Below, one piece after another: positions 17,424 through 25,762 of a DNA stretch of 49,296 bases (the first letter of the stretch is position 1; every line of letters begins with the position of its first letter). The stretch spans positions 1 to 49,296 of the forward strand of contig CAZKIA010000003.1 of assembly GCA_964552765.1 (NCBI GenBank), given 5' to 3'. The notes beneath the pieces were generated by a model that made no database searches, was not told the DNA's origin, and worked only from the letters and a program-made list of their open reading frames with translations. A program made the translations under genes and the position numbers. The DNA is from JAPUDQ01 sp964552765. GTDB taxonomy: Bacteria; Patescibacteriota; Saccharimonadia; Saccharimonadales; Saccharimonadaceae.

Positions 17424-17789
17424 ATGAGCACTACAACAGATTACTTCGAAAGAAAGCTTGACGATAAGCGGCGTTTAACAATACCCGCTGAGCTTCGAGA
17501 TGAATTTCGAAATGGCGTTGTGATCACTCGCGGATTTCGAAAGTATCTGCATCTCTATCCGGTAGATGTCTGGTCTCACGATGTTGAGCAGGCACTGGCA
17601 GGGGATATCTTGGACGAGCGAATTGCCGATCTGAATGTACAATTTAGAACAGGCAAGGTCGGTGGTGAGATCGACGACAAGCAAGGTCGTATTACGATCG
17701 ACCAGCATTTACTTGACTATGCTGGGATCGATCGCGACGTGACGGTTGTCCGCGCTGGCAAATACTGGCGTATCAGTGCTGCTCATTAA
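17424..17789 (+). CDS. mraZ: transcriptional regulator MraZ
   Basis: DNA-binding protein that autoregulates the division/cell-wall cluster. It has two AbrB-like halves, visible as DDKRRLTIPAELRDEF (residues 12-27) and DDKQGRITIDQHLLDYAGI (about 86-104), each with the DxK(x)RxxI pattern. At 121 aa it is shorter than the usual ~143. It sits directly ahead of rsmH as in most bacteria, although a 350-bp structured spacer intervenes. The GTGGG repeats at 17299-17318 are its likely operator. Confidence 0.93.
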   Translation: MSTTTDYFERKLDDKRRLTIPAELRDEFRNGVVITRGFRKYLHLYPVDVWSHDVEQALAGDILDERIADLNVQFRTGKVGGEIDDKQGRITIDQHLLDYAGIDRDVTVVRAGKYWRISAAH

Positions 17790-17806
17790 TAATTCGGCAT
17801 CATAGA

Positions 17807-18055
17807 TCACGGAATTTACCGATTTCGTGAGGTCAACTATCTGGTAGTTAGGGAGTGAAGACCTTGAGCGCTGTCACTTAAACCATGCGCTTTGCACCTA
17901 CCTCACACAACACACACCTCCCAAAAAACTCCACCTCACAAAAGATATCCGGCAAAAGTTATTTTGTCGCATATCTTCACACATAAGTCTCTCACTTGTC
18001 AGTGGGTTACTTACTAGCCTCTCCAGGCTATAAGAATGACGTGCTTGTCACGTCA
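17807..18055 (+). ncRNA. candidate structured RNA between mraZ and rsmH (seven successive hairpins)
   Basis: The 350-bp spacer holds no ORF but folds locally seven times. H1: 17807-17815 with 17822-17830 (9 bp, one G-T). H2: 17830-17839 with 17845-17849 and 17860-17864. H3: AGCGC 17867-17871 with GCGCT 17887-17891. H4: GATAT 17944-17948 with ATATC 17971-17975, inner GCAAAA/TTTTGT. H5: CTCACT 17991-17996 with AGTGGG 18001-18006. H6: TAGCCT 18015-18020 with AGGCTA 18025-18030. H7: TGACGTG 18037-18043 with CACGTCA 18049-18055. A C/A-rich single-stranded stretch separates H3 and H4. It could be an mraZ 3' UTR, an sRNA or a cis-regulator of rsmH. No known RNA family is recognised. Confidence 0.45.
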
Positions 18056-18071
18056 CACCACAACAACTCCA

Positions 18072-18100
18072 TTGACAAACTACTAAAACAAACACATACT
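18072..18100 (+). promoter_or_regulatory. possible internal promoter for rsmH
   Basis: TTGACA (18072-18077), 17 bp, CATACT (18095-18100). The -35 is perfect and the -10 matches four of six. It would start transcription after the hairpin region, leaving rsmH with a leader of about 33 nt. Confidence 0.45.
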
Positions 18101-18139
18101 GCGAAAACAAAAACTCTAACTATCAGTTAGGTGACCTCA

Positions 18140-19075
18140 ATGAAAAATATACCACCACAACAACTCCATACATCTACTGCATCATCACTGCCTACGGGTA
18201 GCGATGATTCTTTGCATATACCAGTCTTGCTAACAGACGTGGTAGATTTGCTGGACCCACAATCCGGTGAACGCTATCTTGATCTGACGGCAGGGTATGG
18301 CGGCCACGCTTCACGTATCATTGATCGTGTTGGCGCGGAGCACGCGACGCTGGTAGACCGCGATGAACGTGCGATTGCTCATTTGACTGAGTATGCTCAG
18401 CAAGGAGCGCGCATTATGCATAGTGATTTTGCGACTGCTGCACGGCACCTTGTCGAGGAGGCAGAACAATTTGATATGGTACTGGTTGACCTTGGTGTAT
18501 CGTCACCGCAACTTGACATGGCAGAGCGAGGGTTTTCGATAAAACGCGATGGGCCTTTGGATATGCGTATGGATGAGTCGAGCACGCGAACAGCTGCCGA
18601 TATCATCAATCGCTCATCTGAAAAGGACTTAGCGCGAATTATTGCCGACTATGGTCAAGAATCACGAGCTAAGGCAGCACGGATTGCACACACAATTCGT
18701 CTAAACCGGCCGTTATTTACGACATCTGAGCTTGCTGCTGTCGTTCTTAAAACACATCGTGGAGGATGGCAAAAAATCCATCCAGCTACGCGCACCTTTC
18801 AAGCAATCCGAATCGCGCTTAATGATGAGTTGGTTCAAATAGAAACGCTCATGCCTCTTTTGCCGCGTCTGCTTAAGAAAAATGGTAGAGTGGCGATCAT
18901 CAGCTTTCATAGCCTAGAGGACAAGATAGTTAAAAGCTATTTTGCCGAACAGGCAGCTGCTGGGTACGAGGCTGAGATGAAGCTGCTCACCAAAAAGCCG
19001 ATTCTGGGTGCTGAACATGACACCACTAATCCGCGTGCTCGTAGTGCCATACTACGCGCCGCCGTGAAAACATAA
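18140..19075 (+). CDS. rsmH: 16S rRNA (cytosine(1402)-N4)-methyltransferase RsmH
   Basis: AdoMet-dependent enzyme that methylates C1402 in the ribosomal P site. Seen: HIPVLLTDVVDLLDP near the N-terminus, LDLTAGYGGHASRI (AdoMet loop), VLVDLGVSSPQLDMAERGFS, GPLDMRMD, THPATRTFQAIRIALNDEL-like PATRTFQAIRIALNDEL, and IISFHSLEDKIVKSYF. These are all RsmH hallmarks. The start is ATG 18140, five bases after AGGTGA; a GTG nine bases upstream is in frame but has a poorer site. At 311 aa it is normal in length. Confidence 0.96.
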   Translation: MKNIPPQQLHTSTASSLPTGSDDSLHIPVLLTDVVDLLDPQSGERYLDLTAGYGGHASRIIDRVGAEHATLVDRDERAIAHLTEYAQQGARIMHSDFATAARHLVEEAEQFDMVLVDLGVSSPQLDMAERGFSIKRDGPLDMRMDESSTRTAADIINRSSEKDLARIIADYGQESRAKAARIAHTIRLNRPLFTTSELAAVVLKTHRGGWQKIHPATRTFQAIRIALNDELVQIETLMPLLPRLLKKNGRVAIISFHSLEDKIVKSYFAEQAAAGYEAEMKLLTKKPILGAEHDTTNPRARSAILRAAVKT

Positions 19076-19099
19076 AATAAAAAGAAGGGAAGGCGACCC

Positions 19100-19159
19100 A
19101 TGGCAATCAAAATCGTCAACAAATCACGAGCAGTCCGAATCACGGTTAACCACCGCTAG
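19100..19159 (+). CDS. micro-ORF, 19 aa, with strong ribosome site
   Basis: MAIKIVNKSRAVRITVNHR is preceded by GAAGGGAAGG, one of the best ribosome sites in the window, and lies 24 bases after rsmH. It is followed at once by an 11-bp hairpin. It is basic with a strand-like pattern. It may be a leader peptide or a very small functional protein. No family is known to me. Confidence 0.4.
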   Translation: MAIKIVNKSRAVRITVNHR

Positions 19160-19183
19160 ATTTGTCTGCCCGGGCACAAGACT

Positions 19184-19211
19184 GTCGTGTAGGGAACCCT
19201 CCCTACACGAC
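19184..19211 (+). terminator. 11-bp perfect hairpin between rsmH and ftsL-like gene
   Basis: GTCGTGTAGGG (19184-19194) pairs with CCCTACACGAC (19201-19211) around AACCCT. No U-tract follows. A smaller hairpin, AAGCAG/CTGCTT, is at 19222-19236. Together they may attenuate or process the dcw transcript. Confidence 0.5.
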
Positions 19212-19276
19212 ACCACGCGGTAAGCAGCCTCTGCTTTCTGCTGTATATAAACTCTAAAACAAAAAAATCCACCACA

Positions 19277-19636
19277 ATGTCAAACTACTATCGCGCAACA
19301 TCGCCTGCGTTTACATCGCGTCAATCAGACCGATGGCGTCGCAATCAAAACACTGTTGCTTTTGCTCCCGCCGTCAAACTCGGCCCTATCTCGCATACTA
19401 TTATCGTGGCGCTCATGGTGACCGTTCTTGGCCTCATCTATCTCACACAGGTGACACGATCGGGTAGTTACAGCTATGATATAAACACGCTTGATACGCG
19501 CCTCAGCGCACTAAAGGCACAAAAAGAAGACCTGCAAAATGAAAATGCTCGATTGCAAGCTCTGAACACTGTTTCCAGTAGCAGCGTCGCAAAGGCCATG
19601 ACCACACCTGTCGCCACCGAGCAAGCAAGTAATTAA
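19277..19636 (+). CDS. ftsL: FtsL/DivIC-like septum protein, 119 aa
   Basis: Bitopic membrane protein. An N-terminal basic region is followed by one helix (about residues 38-58, HTIIVALMVTVLGLIYL) and an external coiled coil (LDTRLSALKAQKEDLQNENA) with heptad leucines. This is the FtsL layout, and the position between rsmH and ftsI is that of ftsL. Sequence conservation is too low for a motif-based call, so it rests on topology and synteny. It would act with the FtsQ-like and FtsI/FtsW proteins at the septum. Confidence 0.75.
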   Translation: MSNYYRATSPAFTSRQSDRWRRNQNTVAFAPAVKLGPISHTIIVALMVTVLGLIYLTQVTRSGSYSYDINTLDTRLSALKAQKEDLQNENARLQALNTVSSSSVAKAMTTPVATEQASN

Positions 19637-19645
19637 AATAATCGT

Positions 19646-21397
19646 ATGTATACCAGTACACGCCACCTGACTCGTTCAGACGTTCTCAAATGGGGACTTG
19701 CTGCGTTTTTTGTGCTGTTTATCATACGGTTATTTTATTTGCAGATTATACGGCATGATCATTACGTTGCTGAAGCGCACAATATTCAAGTACAGCCACT
19801 GACTATCTTGCCGAGTCGTGGCGAGATTTATATGCGTGACGGTACCGATATTGCTCCACTCGTGAAAAATGAAAAGGTCTACACTGTCTTTGTCGACCCA
19901 ACGGGAATTAAAAACGTGGATGCCACAAGTGATGCCTTAAGGGGTATTATTGGTGGAAATTTGGTTGATGGGTATAAAACGTTGATGCAAGATGAAGGCA
20001 AGGGCGTTCGGTATCGAGTACTGGCTCGCAATGTTAGCCGAGCCCAGGCTGATATGATCCAGAAAAAGGATTTAGCAGGCATCGGCCTCCAGCAGTCGAC
20101 CAGGCGGCTGTATCCCGAGGGTAGTCTCGCCGCCCAGACACTTGGCTATGTCAATAATGATGGAGCAGGGCAATATGGTATCGAGGAAGCGCTTAATATA
20201 CAGCTTACCGGTCGTCCTGGCGTCCTTGAGACAGTGACCGATGTGCGTAAGATCCCTCTTACGATTAAGAAAGAAGATGTAAACACGCCGGCAGTTGATG
20301 GCGATAACGTTGTGTTGACACTAGATCGCTCGGTTCAGGTGAAGGCTGAGGAGCTACTAAAAGCTGGACTTGATCGCGCAAAGGCGACGCGCGGCAGTAT
20401 CGTTGTGATGGATCCAGCAACGGGCGGTGTAATCGCGATGGCGAATTATCCAACGTATAGTCCAGAGAACTACAATACAGTAGATGACTATGCCGTATTT
20501 CAAAACAGTGTCGTGAGCTATCCGTATGAAAATGGCTCCGTCATCAAAGTACTCACCGTTGGGGCTGGTATCGATAGCGGTGCCGTTACGGTCAATTCAA
20601 CCTTTCCAGACGGCACGGGGTGCGTCACGGTTGACGACAAAAAGATATGTAATGTCGAAGAAGATCCTCGTCAGGTGTCGGCGACTATGCTTGATACGCT
20701 GCGCTACTCTCTTAATACGGGCGTCGTCTATGTCACCAAGCAAATGGGCGGTGGTGAGATAAATCGGGCAGCTCGCGACAAACTCTACGGCTATTTTCAT
20801 GACAGATTTCGATTCGGGCAATTAACGGGAATTGAGCAAGCCGGTGAGGCTAAGGGAACAATCATTGCCCCAAGTGAACAAGAGGGTAACAATGTTCGCT
20901 ACGCAAATATGGCATTTGGGCAGGGCATGGATGTGACGATGATCCAGACAGCGGCGGCATTTTCTGCTGAGATCAACGGGGGCATGTATTACAAACCGCA
21001 CGTTATCTATGGCACGAAAAAAGAGGATGGAAGTATTGTTCAGAAAAACACATCACTTGGTAGTCAGCGTGTTATGTCGGCGGAGGCGTCGGCGGCTTCA
21101 CGTGACCTCATATGGCAGGGCCGTAAAACCGGATTTTTTGGTGCACATGACCGCGAGGGCTATAAAGTTGGCGGTAAGACAGGAACTAGCCAGGTAATTG
21201 ATCCAAAGACTGGTAAATATTCTAATGACAATTCCGTCGGTAGCTACTTGGGTTTCGGTGGTGTTGACACCCCTAAATATGTCATAATGGTACGAGTTGA
21301 TGATGCCCGTGTCGGTGGCTATGAAGGCACGACGGCAGCCGGACCGATATTTAATGATATGAATAACTGGATGCTGGATAACTATCCACTTCTTTAG
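19646..21397 (+). CDS. ftsI: class B penicillin-binding protein (FtsI/PBP2)
   Basis: Septal transpeptidase that crosslinks peptidoglycan. One N-terminal membrane anchor (about residues 13-33), then a dimerisation domain, then the transpeptidase with all three motifs: SVIK (Ser298-Lys301), SLN (Ser355-Asn357) and KTG (Lys511-Gly513). The residues around the active serine (YENGSVIKVLTVGAGID) differ from the common EPGSTFK but keep the required Ser and Lys. At 583 aa it has normal length, and no PASTA domains are seen. It pairs with FtsW downstream. Confidence 0.94.
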   Translation: MYTSTRHLTRSDVLKWGLAAFFVLFIIRLFYLQIIRHDHYVAEAHNIQVQPLTILPSRGEIYMRDGTDIAPLVKNEKVYTVFVDPTGIKNVDATSDALRGIIGGNLVDGYKTLMQDEGKGVRYRVLARNVSRAQADMIQKKDLAGIGLQQSTRRLYPEGSLAAQTLGYVNNDGAGQYGIEEALNIQLTGRPGVLETVTDVRKIPLTIKKEDVNTPAVDGDNVVLTLDRSVQVKAEELLKAGLDRAKATRGSIVVMDPATGGVIAMANYPTYSPENYNTVDDYAVFQNSVVSYPYENGSVIKVLTVGAGIDSGAVTVNSTFPDGTGCVTVDDKKICNVEEDPRQVSATMLDTLRYSLNTGVVYVTKQMGGGEINRAARDKLYGYFHDRFRFGQLTGIEQAGEAKGTIIAPSEQEGNNVRYANMAFGQGMDVTMIQTAAAFSAEINGGMYYKPHVIYGTKKEDGSIVQKNTSLGSQRVMSAEASAASRDLIWQGRKTGFFGAHDREGYKVGGKTGTSQVIDPKTGKYSNDNSVGSYLGFGGVDTPKYVIMVRVDDARVGGYEGTTAAGPIFNDMNNWMLDNYPLL

Positions 21398-21415
21398 AAA
21401 AAAGGGGAACAACGC

Positions 21416-22459
21416 GTGACCGACATTGCTCTACCACAGCTAACAACATCGCTTATCATGCTTGTGTCTTTGGCGCTTGGCGCCCTTACGCTTTCTGTGG
21501 TGATGACGCCAATCTATACGTATTTTGCCTATCGGTATCGATTTTGGAAACGTCAGCGTTCGACCAGTACGACCGGTGAGGCTCTCACGGTTTTTACGAA
21601 ACTTCATGCGAGCAAGTTTGAGCGCAATATTCCTACGATGGCCGGGCTTATTATCGTTATCTCTGTATCGATTATTACACTCCTGTTTAATCTTGATCGC
21701 GAGCAGACGTGGCTGCCGCTGGCGGCACTGATTGGTGGTGGGGCAGTGGGATTGATCGACGATATTATCAATATTCGCGGTAAGCAACTTGGGGTAGCGG
21801 GTTTGCGCTCAAGTCTTAAATTCGCCATGATTACAGCAGTGGCTGCTGTTGGTGCCTGGTTCTTTTACTACAAGCTCGGAGCTGATTATTCACAGATTCA
21901 AGTACCATTTCTTGGCTCGTTTGAGCTCGGCTGGCTGATTATTCCGCTGTTTATCCTAGCGGTGGTAAGCACGAGTAATGCAGTGAATATCAGTGATGGG
22001 CTCGATGGACTGGCGGGGGGGCTCCTGGCATCTGCATACTCAATATTTGCCGTTATAGCACTGCTACAAGGTAATGAAGGGATTGCGGGATTCTGCTTTG
22101 CTGTTCTCGGGGCGCTGCTAAGTTATTTATGGTTTAATGTACATCCCGCACGATTCTTTATGGGTGACGTTGGCAGTTTTGCTCTTGGAACCTCACTTGG
22201 TGTGATCGCTATGTTGACAAATTCTTTGCTGCTGCTGCCAGTCATCGGACTTGTGTTTGTGATTGAGGCCGGGTCGAGTTCGCTACAAATTATGAGCAAG
22301 AAATTATTTAAGCGACGAATATTTAAATCAGCCCCCATTCATCATCATCTCGAGGCAATCGGGTGGCCTGAGACAAAAGTAACCATGCGGTTCTGGTTGA
22401 TCGGTAATGTAGCTGGGTTTATCGGATTGTTGCTGGCACTGGCTGGAGGGCATATATAA
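21416..22459 (+). CDS. mraY: phospho-N-acetylmuramoyl-pentapeptide-transferase MraY
   Basis: Polytopic enzyme that makes lipid I from UDP-MurNAc-pentapeptide and undecaprenyl phosphate. About ten membrane helices. Active-site signatures are present: GLIDDIINI (metal Asp pair), SNAVNISDGLDGLAGG, FMGDVGSFALG and APIHHHLE. The GTG start follows AGGGGA. At 347 aa the length is normal. It lies between ftsI and ftsW as in standard dcw clusters, although the mur ligase genes normally interleaved are missing here. Confidence 0.95.
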   Translation: MTDIALPQLTTSLIMLVSLALGALTLSVVMTPIYTYFAYRYRFWKRQRSTSTTGEALTVFTKLHASKFERNIPTMAGLIIVISVSIITLLFNLDREQTWLPLAALIGGGAVGLIDDIINIRGKQLGVAGLRSSLKFAMITAVAAVGAWFFYYKLGADYSQIQVPFLGSFELGWLIIPLFILAVVSTSNAVNISDGLDGLAGGLLASAYSIFAVIALLQGNEGIAGFCFAVLGALLSYLWFNVHPARFFMGDVGSFALGTSLGVIAMLTNSLLLLPVIGLVFVIEAGSSSLQIMSKKLFKRRIFKSAPIHHHLEAIGWPETKVTMRFWLIGNVAGFIGLLLALAGGHI

Positions 22460-22460
22460 C

Positions 22461-23747
22461 ATGGCATCAGCTGCCCGCCGTCGCCTGGCTGCTGCATCGT
22501 TACGACCAACGGTGACACGCAAACACCGTCCGGATTATCGGTTAATGCTTTTTATGGGACTATTGGTACTGGTGGGATTGATGGTGCTTTTTGCGATTAG
22601 CCCCTATCAGATTCACAAGATTAACGCCGATGGCGGTAATGTCGATCAAACGCATTTTATGTTTAAGCAATTATTATATCTTGGGATTGGGCTGAGTGCT
22701 TTTGGCGTGACAGCGGCACTGCCTATAACATTTTGGAAACGTCATAGTGGGAAGATCATTGTTGCGGCGATTGGGCTCTGTGTTCTGTTGGCATTACTTG
22801 GGGCGGCACGCCTTGCGCCTGCTATGTGTTTTAATGGTGCATGTCGTTGGTTTAACCTAGGCTTCACTTCATTTCAGCCAGCTGAATTTCTCAAATTTGC
22901 AATGTTGGTGTTTGTGGCTGGATTTCTCGGTGCCCGTATGCAGAAGCGATCAATTGATGATCTATCTGAGACGTTGATCCCACTTGGCATTCTCGTGGCG
23001 GTTGCTGGGCTACTTGTCATAGGGCTTCAAAAGGATATGGGGACGGGTCTTACTATGCTTGGTGTTGTCGGCACGATGCTTATCGTGTCGGGGCTATCAA
23101 AGCGCATGATGCTGATGACGGGTGGAGGAGCACTCGCTGTTGGTGTGCTATTTATTCTCTTTTCACCGCATCGTATTGAACGTATTATGACCTTTGCCAA
23201 CTCTGCCAATGCAACTGATGCATCGAGCTATCATATCGAAATGGCGAAAGTTGCCATCGGTAGCGGGGGATTATTTGGGCGAGGACTTGGTGGTGGCGTC
23301 CAGGCATTTGGCTACTTACCAGAAGCGCTAAACGACTCAATTTTTGCGGTTCTTGGCGAGATATTTGGCTTTGCCGGGCTGCTGGTAATCCTGGCATTAT
23401 TTGCTGTTCTTTTGAAACGACTTATAGAGATGATTGATCGTCTAGAGGATACTACGATGAAAATGCTTGTAGCCGGAGTCTTTGGCTGGATTGCAACGCA
23501 CGTTGTGGTTAATATCGGGGCAATGACGGGCATTTTTCCACTGACAGGTGTGACATTGCCGTTTTTGAGTTTTGGCGGTACGAGTTTGCTATTTATGATG
23601 GCGGCTTTGGGTATCGCGTATAATATTTCTCGATTCACTCATCATAATTACGGTAAAGTAACAGCAGAGAGGAGCAGTGATGAAACTACTCGCAGCGGGC
23701 GGCGGCTCGGGCGGTCACGTTACGCCAGTACTCGTCATCATCAATGA
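22461..23747 (+). CDS. ftsW: SEDS glycosyltransferase FtsW
   Basis: Peptidoglycan polymerase of the divisome, working with FtsI. About ten membrane helices. Conserved SEDS elements include FQPAEFLKFAMLVF, QKDMGTGLTMLG, GRGLGGGVQAFGYLPEALNDSIFAVLGEIFG (the essential Asp in NDSIFA) and GVTLPFLSFGGTSLL. The C-terminal tail is Ser/Arg-rich and overlaps the murG start by 68 bases, so the tail is written in the sequence that also encodes the MurG glycine loop. Confidence 0.95.
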   Translation: MASAARRRLAAASLRPTVTRKHRPDYRLMLFMGLLVLVGLMVLFAISPYQIHKINADGGNVDQTHFMFKQLLYLGIGLSAFGVTAALPITFWKRHSGKIIVAAIGLCVLLALLGAARLAPAMCFNGACRWFNLGFTSFQPAEFLKFAMLVFVAGFLGARMQKRSIDDLSETLIPLGILVAVAGLLVIGLQKDMGTGLTMLGVVGTMLIVSGLSKRMMLMTGGGALAVGVLFILFSPHRIERIMTFANSANATDASSYHIEMAKVAIGSGGLFGRGLGGGVQAFGYLPEALNDSIFAVLGEIFGFAGLLVILALFAVLLKRLIEMIDRLEDTTMKMLVAGVFGWIATHVVVNIGAMTGIFPLTGVTLPFLSFGGTSLLFMMAALGIAYNISRFTHHNYGKVTAERSSDETTRSGRRLGRSRYASTRHHQ

Positions 23748-24840
23748 GCTCGCTGGACTTGATGACCGACTTGAGGTTGAATTTGTCTGCGACCGAGCAT
23801 TTGAGTCGCAGTCACGTGGGTTGATGGAGCATGCCGCTGTTGCTGTTACGGTTACGACGATTCCGGCAGGGAAGCTACGTCGGTATCATGGCGAAAGCGC
23901 CTGGCAACGCCTTACAGATATTCGTACGATTGGCCTCAATCTTCGTGATAGCGTTAAGATCGTCGGCGGGCTCTTTAAGAGCCTCTGGATAATCATGCGA
24001 TTTCGGCCAGATGTTGTGTTTGCAAAAGGCGGGTTTGTTTGTTTACCACTCGGGCTGGCGGCTTTTGTTATGCGTGTGCCGATTGTGATACATGATTCAG
24101 ATACCCGCCCAGGGCTAACGAACTCGATTCTTGGGAAATTTGCTGCTCGTATCGCGACGGGGTCGCCACTTGATAATTATCGCTATGATACAAAAAAAGC
24201 GGCCTATACCGGTGTACCCATCGATGCTGCATTTCGCCCCTTGAGCGAGCCACAGCAACGCGAGGCGAAAGCCGCCATTGGCGTCATTGATCTTGCAGCA
24301 CCATTGGTTGTCGTGACCGGTGGCGGACTTGGCGCGAAGAGTATTAATGACGCCATGGTACGAGCGGCTGATACACTCCTTGAGCAGGGTATCCACGTTT
24401 ATCACATCACAGGTAAGAAGCATTTTGATACGATCAAACGACAATTACCCAATCATCCTCACTATCATGTGGTGCCATTTGTGTACCGGGATATGGCGTC
24501 AGTCCTGGGTGCGGCTGATCTTGTTGTCGCTCGGGCTAGTGCAACATTTTTGCAGGAGCTGGCTGGCCTTGCGAAACCTGTTGTTGTTGTGCCCGCCGCA
24601 CAGTTAAGTGACCAGGTGAAAAATGCCGTTGTCTATAAAACCGCTAAAGCGGCAAGTGTTTTGAGTGATAAAGAGATCACGGCTACGGATACCTTGGGCA
24701 CTACCATTATCGATCTGATTGATACGCCTTCTGCGCGTCACGATATGGCAAGGCGACTTCATGCTTTCGCTAAACCGTCAGCGGCGGCTGATGTTGCTCG
24801 AATGATCATTGATGCATACAACCAGGCAGGGCGACGCTAG
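23680..24840 (+). CDS. murG: UDP-GlcNAc transferase MurG
   Basis: Adds GlcNAc to lipid I to form lipid II at the inner membrane face. The N-terminal GGGSGGHVTP loop, the central VTGGGLGAKSIND and the late ARASATFLQELAGLAKP with VPAAQLSDQVKNA match GT28 MurG. The start is ATG 23680, five bases from AGGAG, lying inside the ftsW reading frame. At 386 aa it is slightly longer than average. It is followed one base later by the ftsQ-like gene. Confidence 0.95.
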   Translation: MKLLAAGGGSGGHVTPVLVIINELAGLDDRLEVEFVCDRAFESQSRGLMEHAAVAVTVTTIPAGKLRRYHGESAWQRLTDIRTIGLNLRDSVKIVGGLFKSLWIIMRFRPDVVFAKGGFVCLPLGLAAFVMRVPIVIHDSDTRPGLTNSILGKFAARIATGSPLDNYRYDTKKAAYTGVPIDAAFRPLSEPQQREAKAAIGVIDLAAPLVVVTGGGLGAKSINDAMVRAADTLLEQGIHVYHITGKKHFDTIKRQLPNHPHYHVVPFVYRDMASVLGAADLVVARASATFLQELAGLAKPVVVVPAAQLSDQVKNAVVYKTAKAASVLSDKEITATDTLGTTIIDLIDTPSARHDMARRLHAFAKPSAAADVARMIIDAYNQAGRR

Positions 24841-24841
24841 T

Positions 24842-25762
24842 ATGGCATTTTCCTCGCGACGCTCTCGTGAAAAGGCGCCTCTACGCCAACCAAAGGCTGA
24901 CTCTGAGATTGCCAGCAATGTGTTTCGTCGGAGTCGCACACTGACGGGTAGCGTATCATCTCGGGTTCGTGCGGCAAACGAGGATGGTTCGCATCTTCGT
25001 TCACCACGCCTCCACGAACATGATTTGCGCTCTCGTCGCCGAAAGATTAGCGGTATTTTGGTGGCTAGCCTTGGGGTAGCAGCTGGGTTAGTATGGCTGC
25101 TTGACCAGTTGATTGTCACTCCGTCTATTCACTACCAGCCGGCAACGGCTCATGCTGATACCGCACGCTACACAACCATTGTCGAGAAGTATTTTAATGA
25201 TCGACCACTCGAACGATTTCAGTTTGTCCTTAACCCCAATACGTTTAGTGCCTATATGGTTGAGGAAGCTCCTGAGCTCTCATCTGCGGTTATTACAGGT
25301 AGCGAGGGGCTTGCGTCTCATGATGTATTACTTGGTGTGCGCCAGCCGATAGCCTTGTGGCAGATTAATGATCGCCACTATTATGTCGATGGGAGTGGCG
25401 TGTCATTTGAGCGTAATCTTCTTTCAGCGCCACGTATATCGGTCAAGGATGAAACGGGACTACCGGCTACATCTCAGCAGATTGTGGCTTCGACAAAGAT
25501 GATGAGATTTATCGGGCGCGTTGTCGACGTTGTAAGTGCACGGATTGCTCCTGTTGATGAAGTAGTAATTCCGCCCGCTACCCTCAAGGAGGTGGATATT
25601 ATTGTAAAGAATAGGCCCTACCGTATACGGCTTAATATCGACCGCGATCCGGTAGAGCAGGCGAATGATGTGATAGCCACGCTCCAGCATCTTGATGCGC
25701 GCGCAATCTCGCCACAGTATATTGATGCACGGGTGAGTGGGCGAGCGTTTTATAAAGAGTAG
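24842..25762 (+). CDS. ftsQ: FtsQ/DivIB-like cell division protein, 306 aa
   Basis: A long basic cytoplasmic N-terminus (about 75 residues, Arg/Ser-rich), one membrane helix (about residues 72-94, SGILVASLGVAAGLVWLL), then an extracytoplasmic domain. In that domain, QPIALWQINDRHYYVDGSGV is the beta-domain signature of FtsQ/DivIB (xWxINxxxYYVDxxG). The POTRA part before it is divergent. The gene ends the plus-strand dcw operon and begins one base after murG. The call rests on this motif and on synteny. Confidence 0.82.
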   Translation: MAFSSRRSREKAPLRQPKADSEIASNVFRRSRTLTGSVSSRVRAANEDGSHLRSPRLHEHDLRSRRRKISGILVASLGVAAGLVWLLDQLIVTPSIHYQPATAHADTARYTTIVEKYFNDRPLERFQFVLNPNTFSAYMVEEAPELSSAVITGSEGLASHDVLLGVRQPIALWQINDRHYYVDGSGVSFERNLLSAPRISVKDETGLPATSQQIVASTKMMRFIGRVVDVVSARIAPVDEVVIPPATLKEVDIIVKNRPYRIRLNIDRDPVEQANDVIATLQHLDARAISPQYIDARVSGRAFYKE

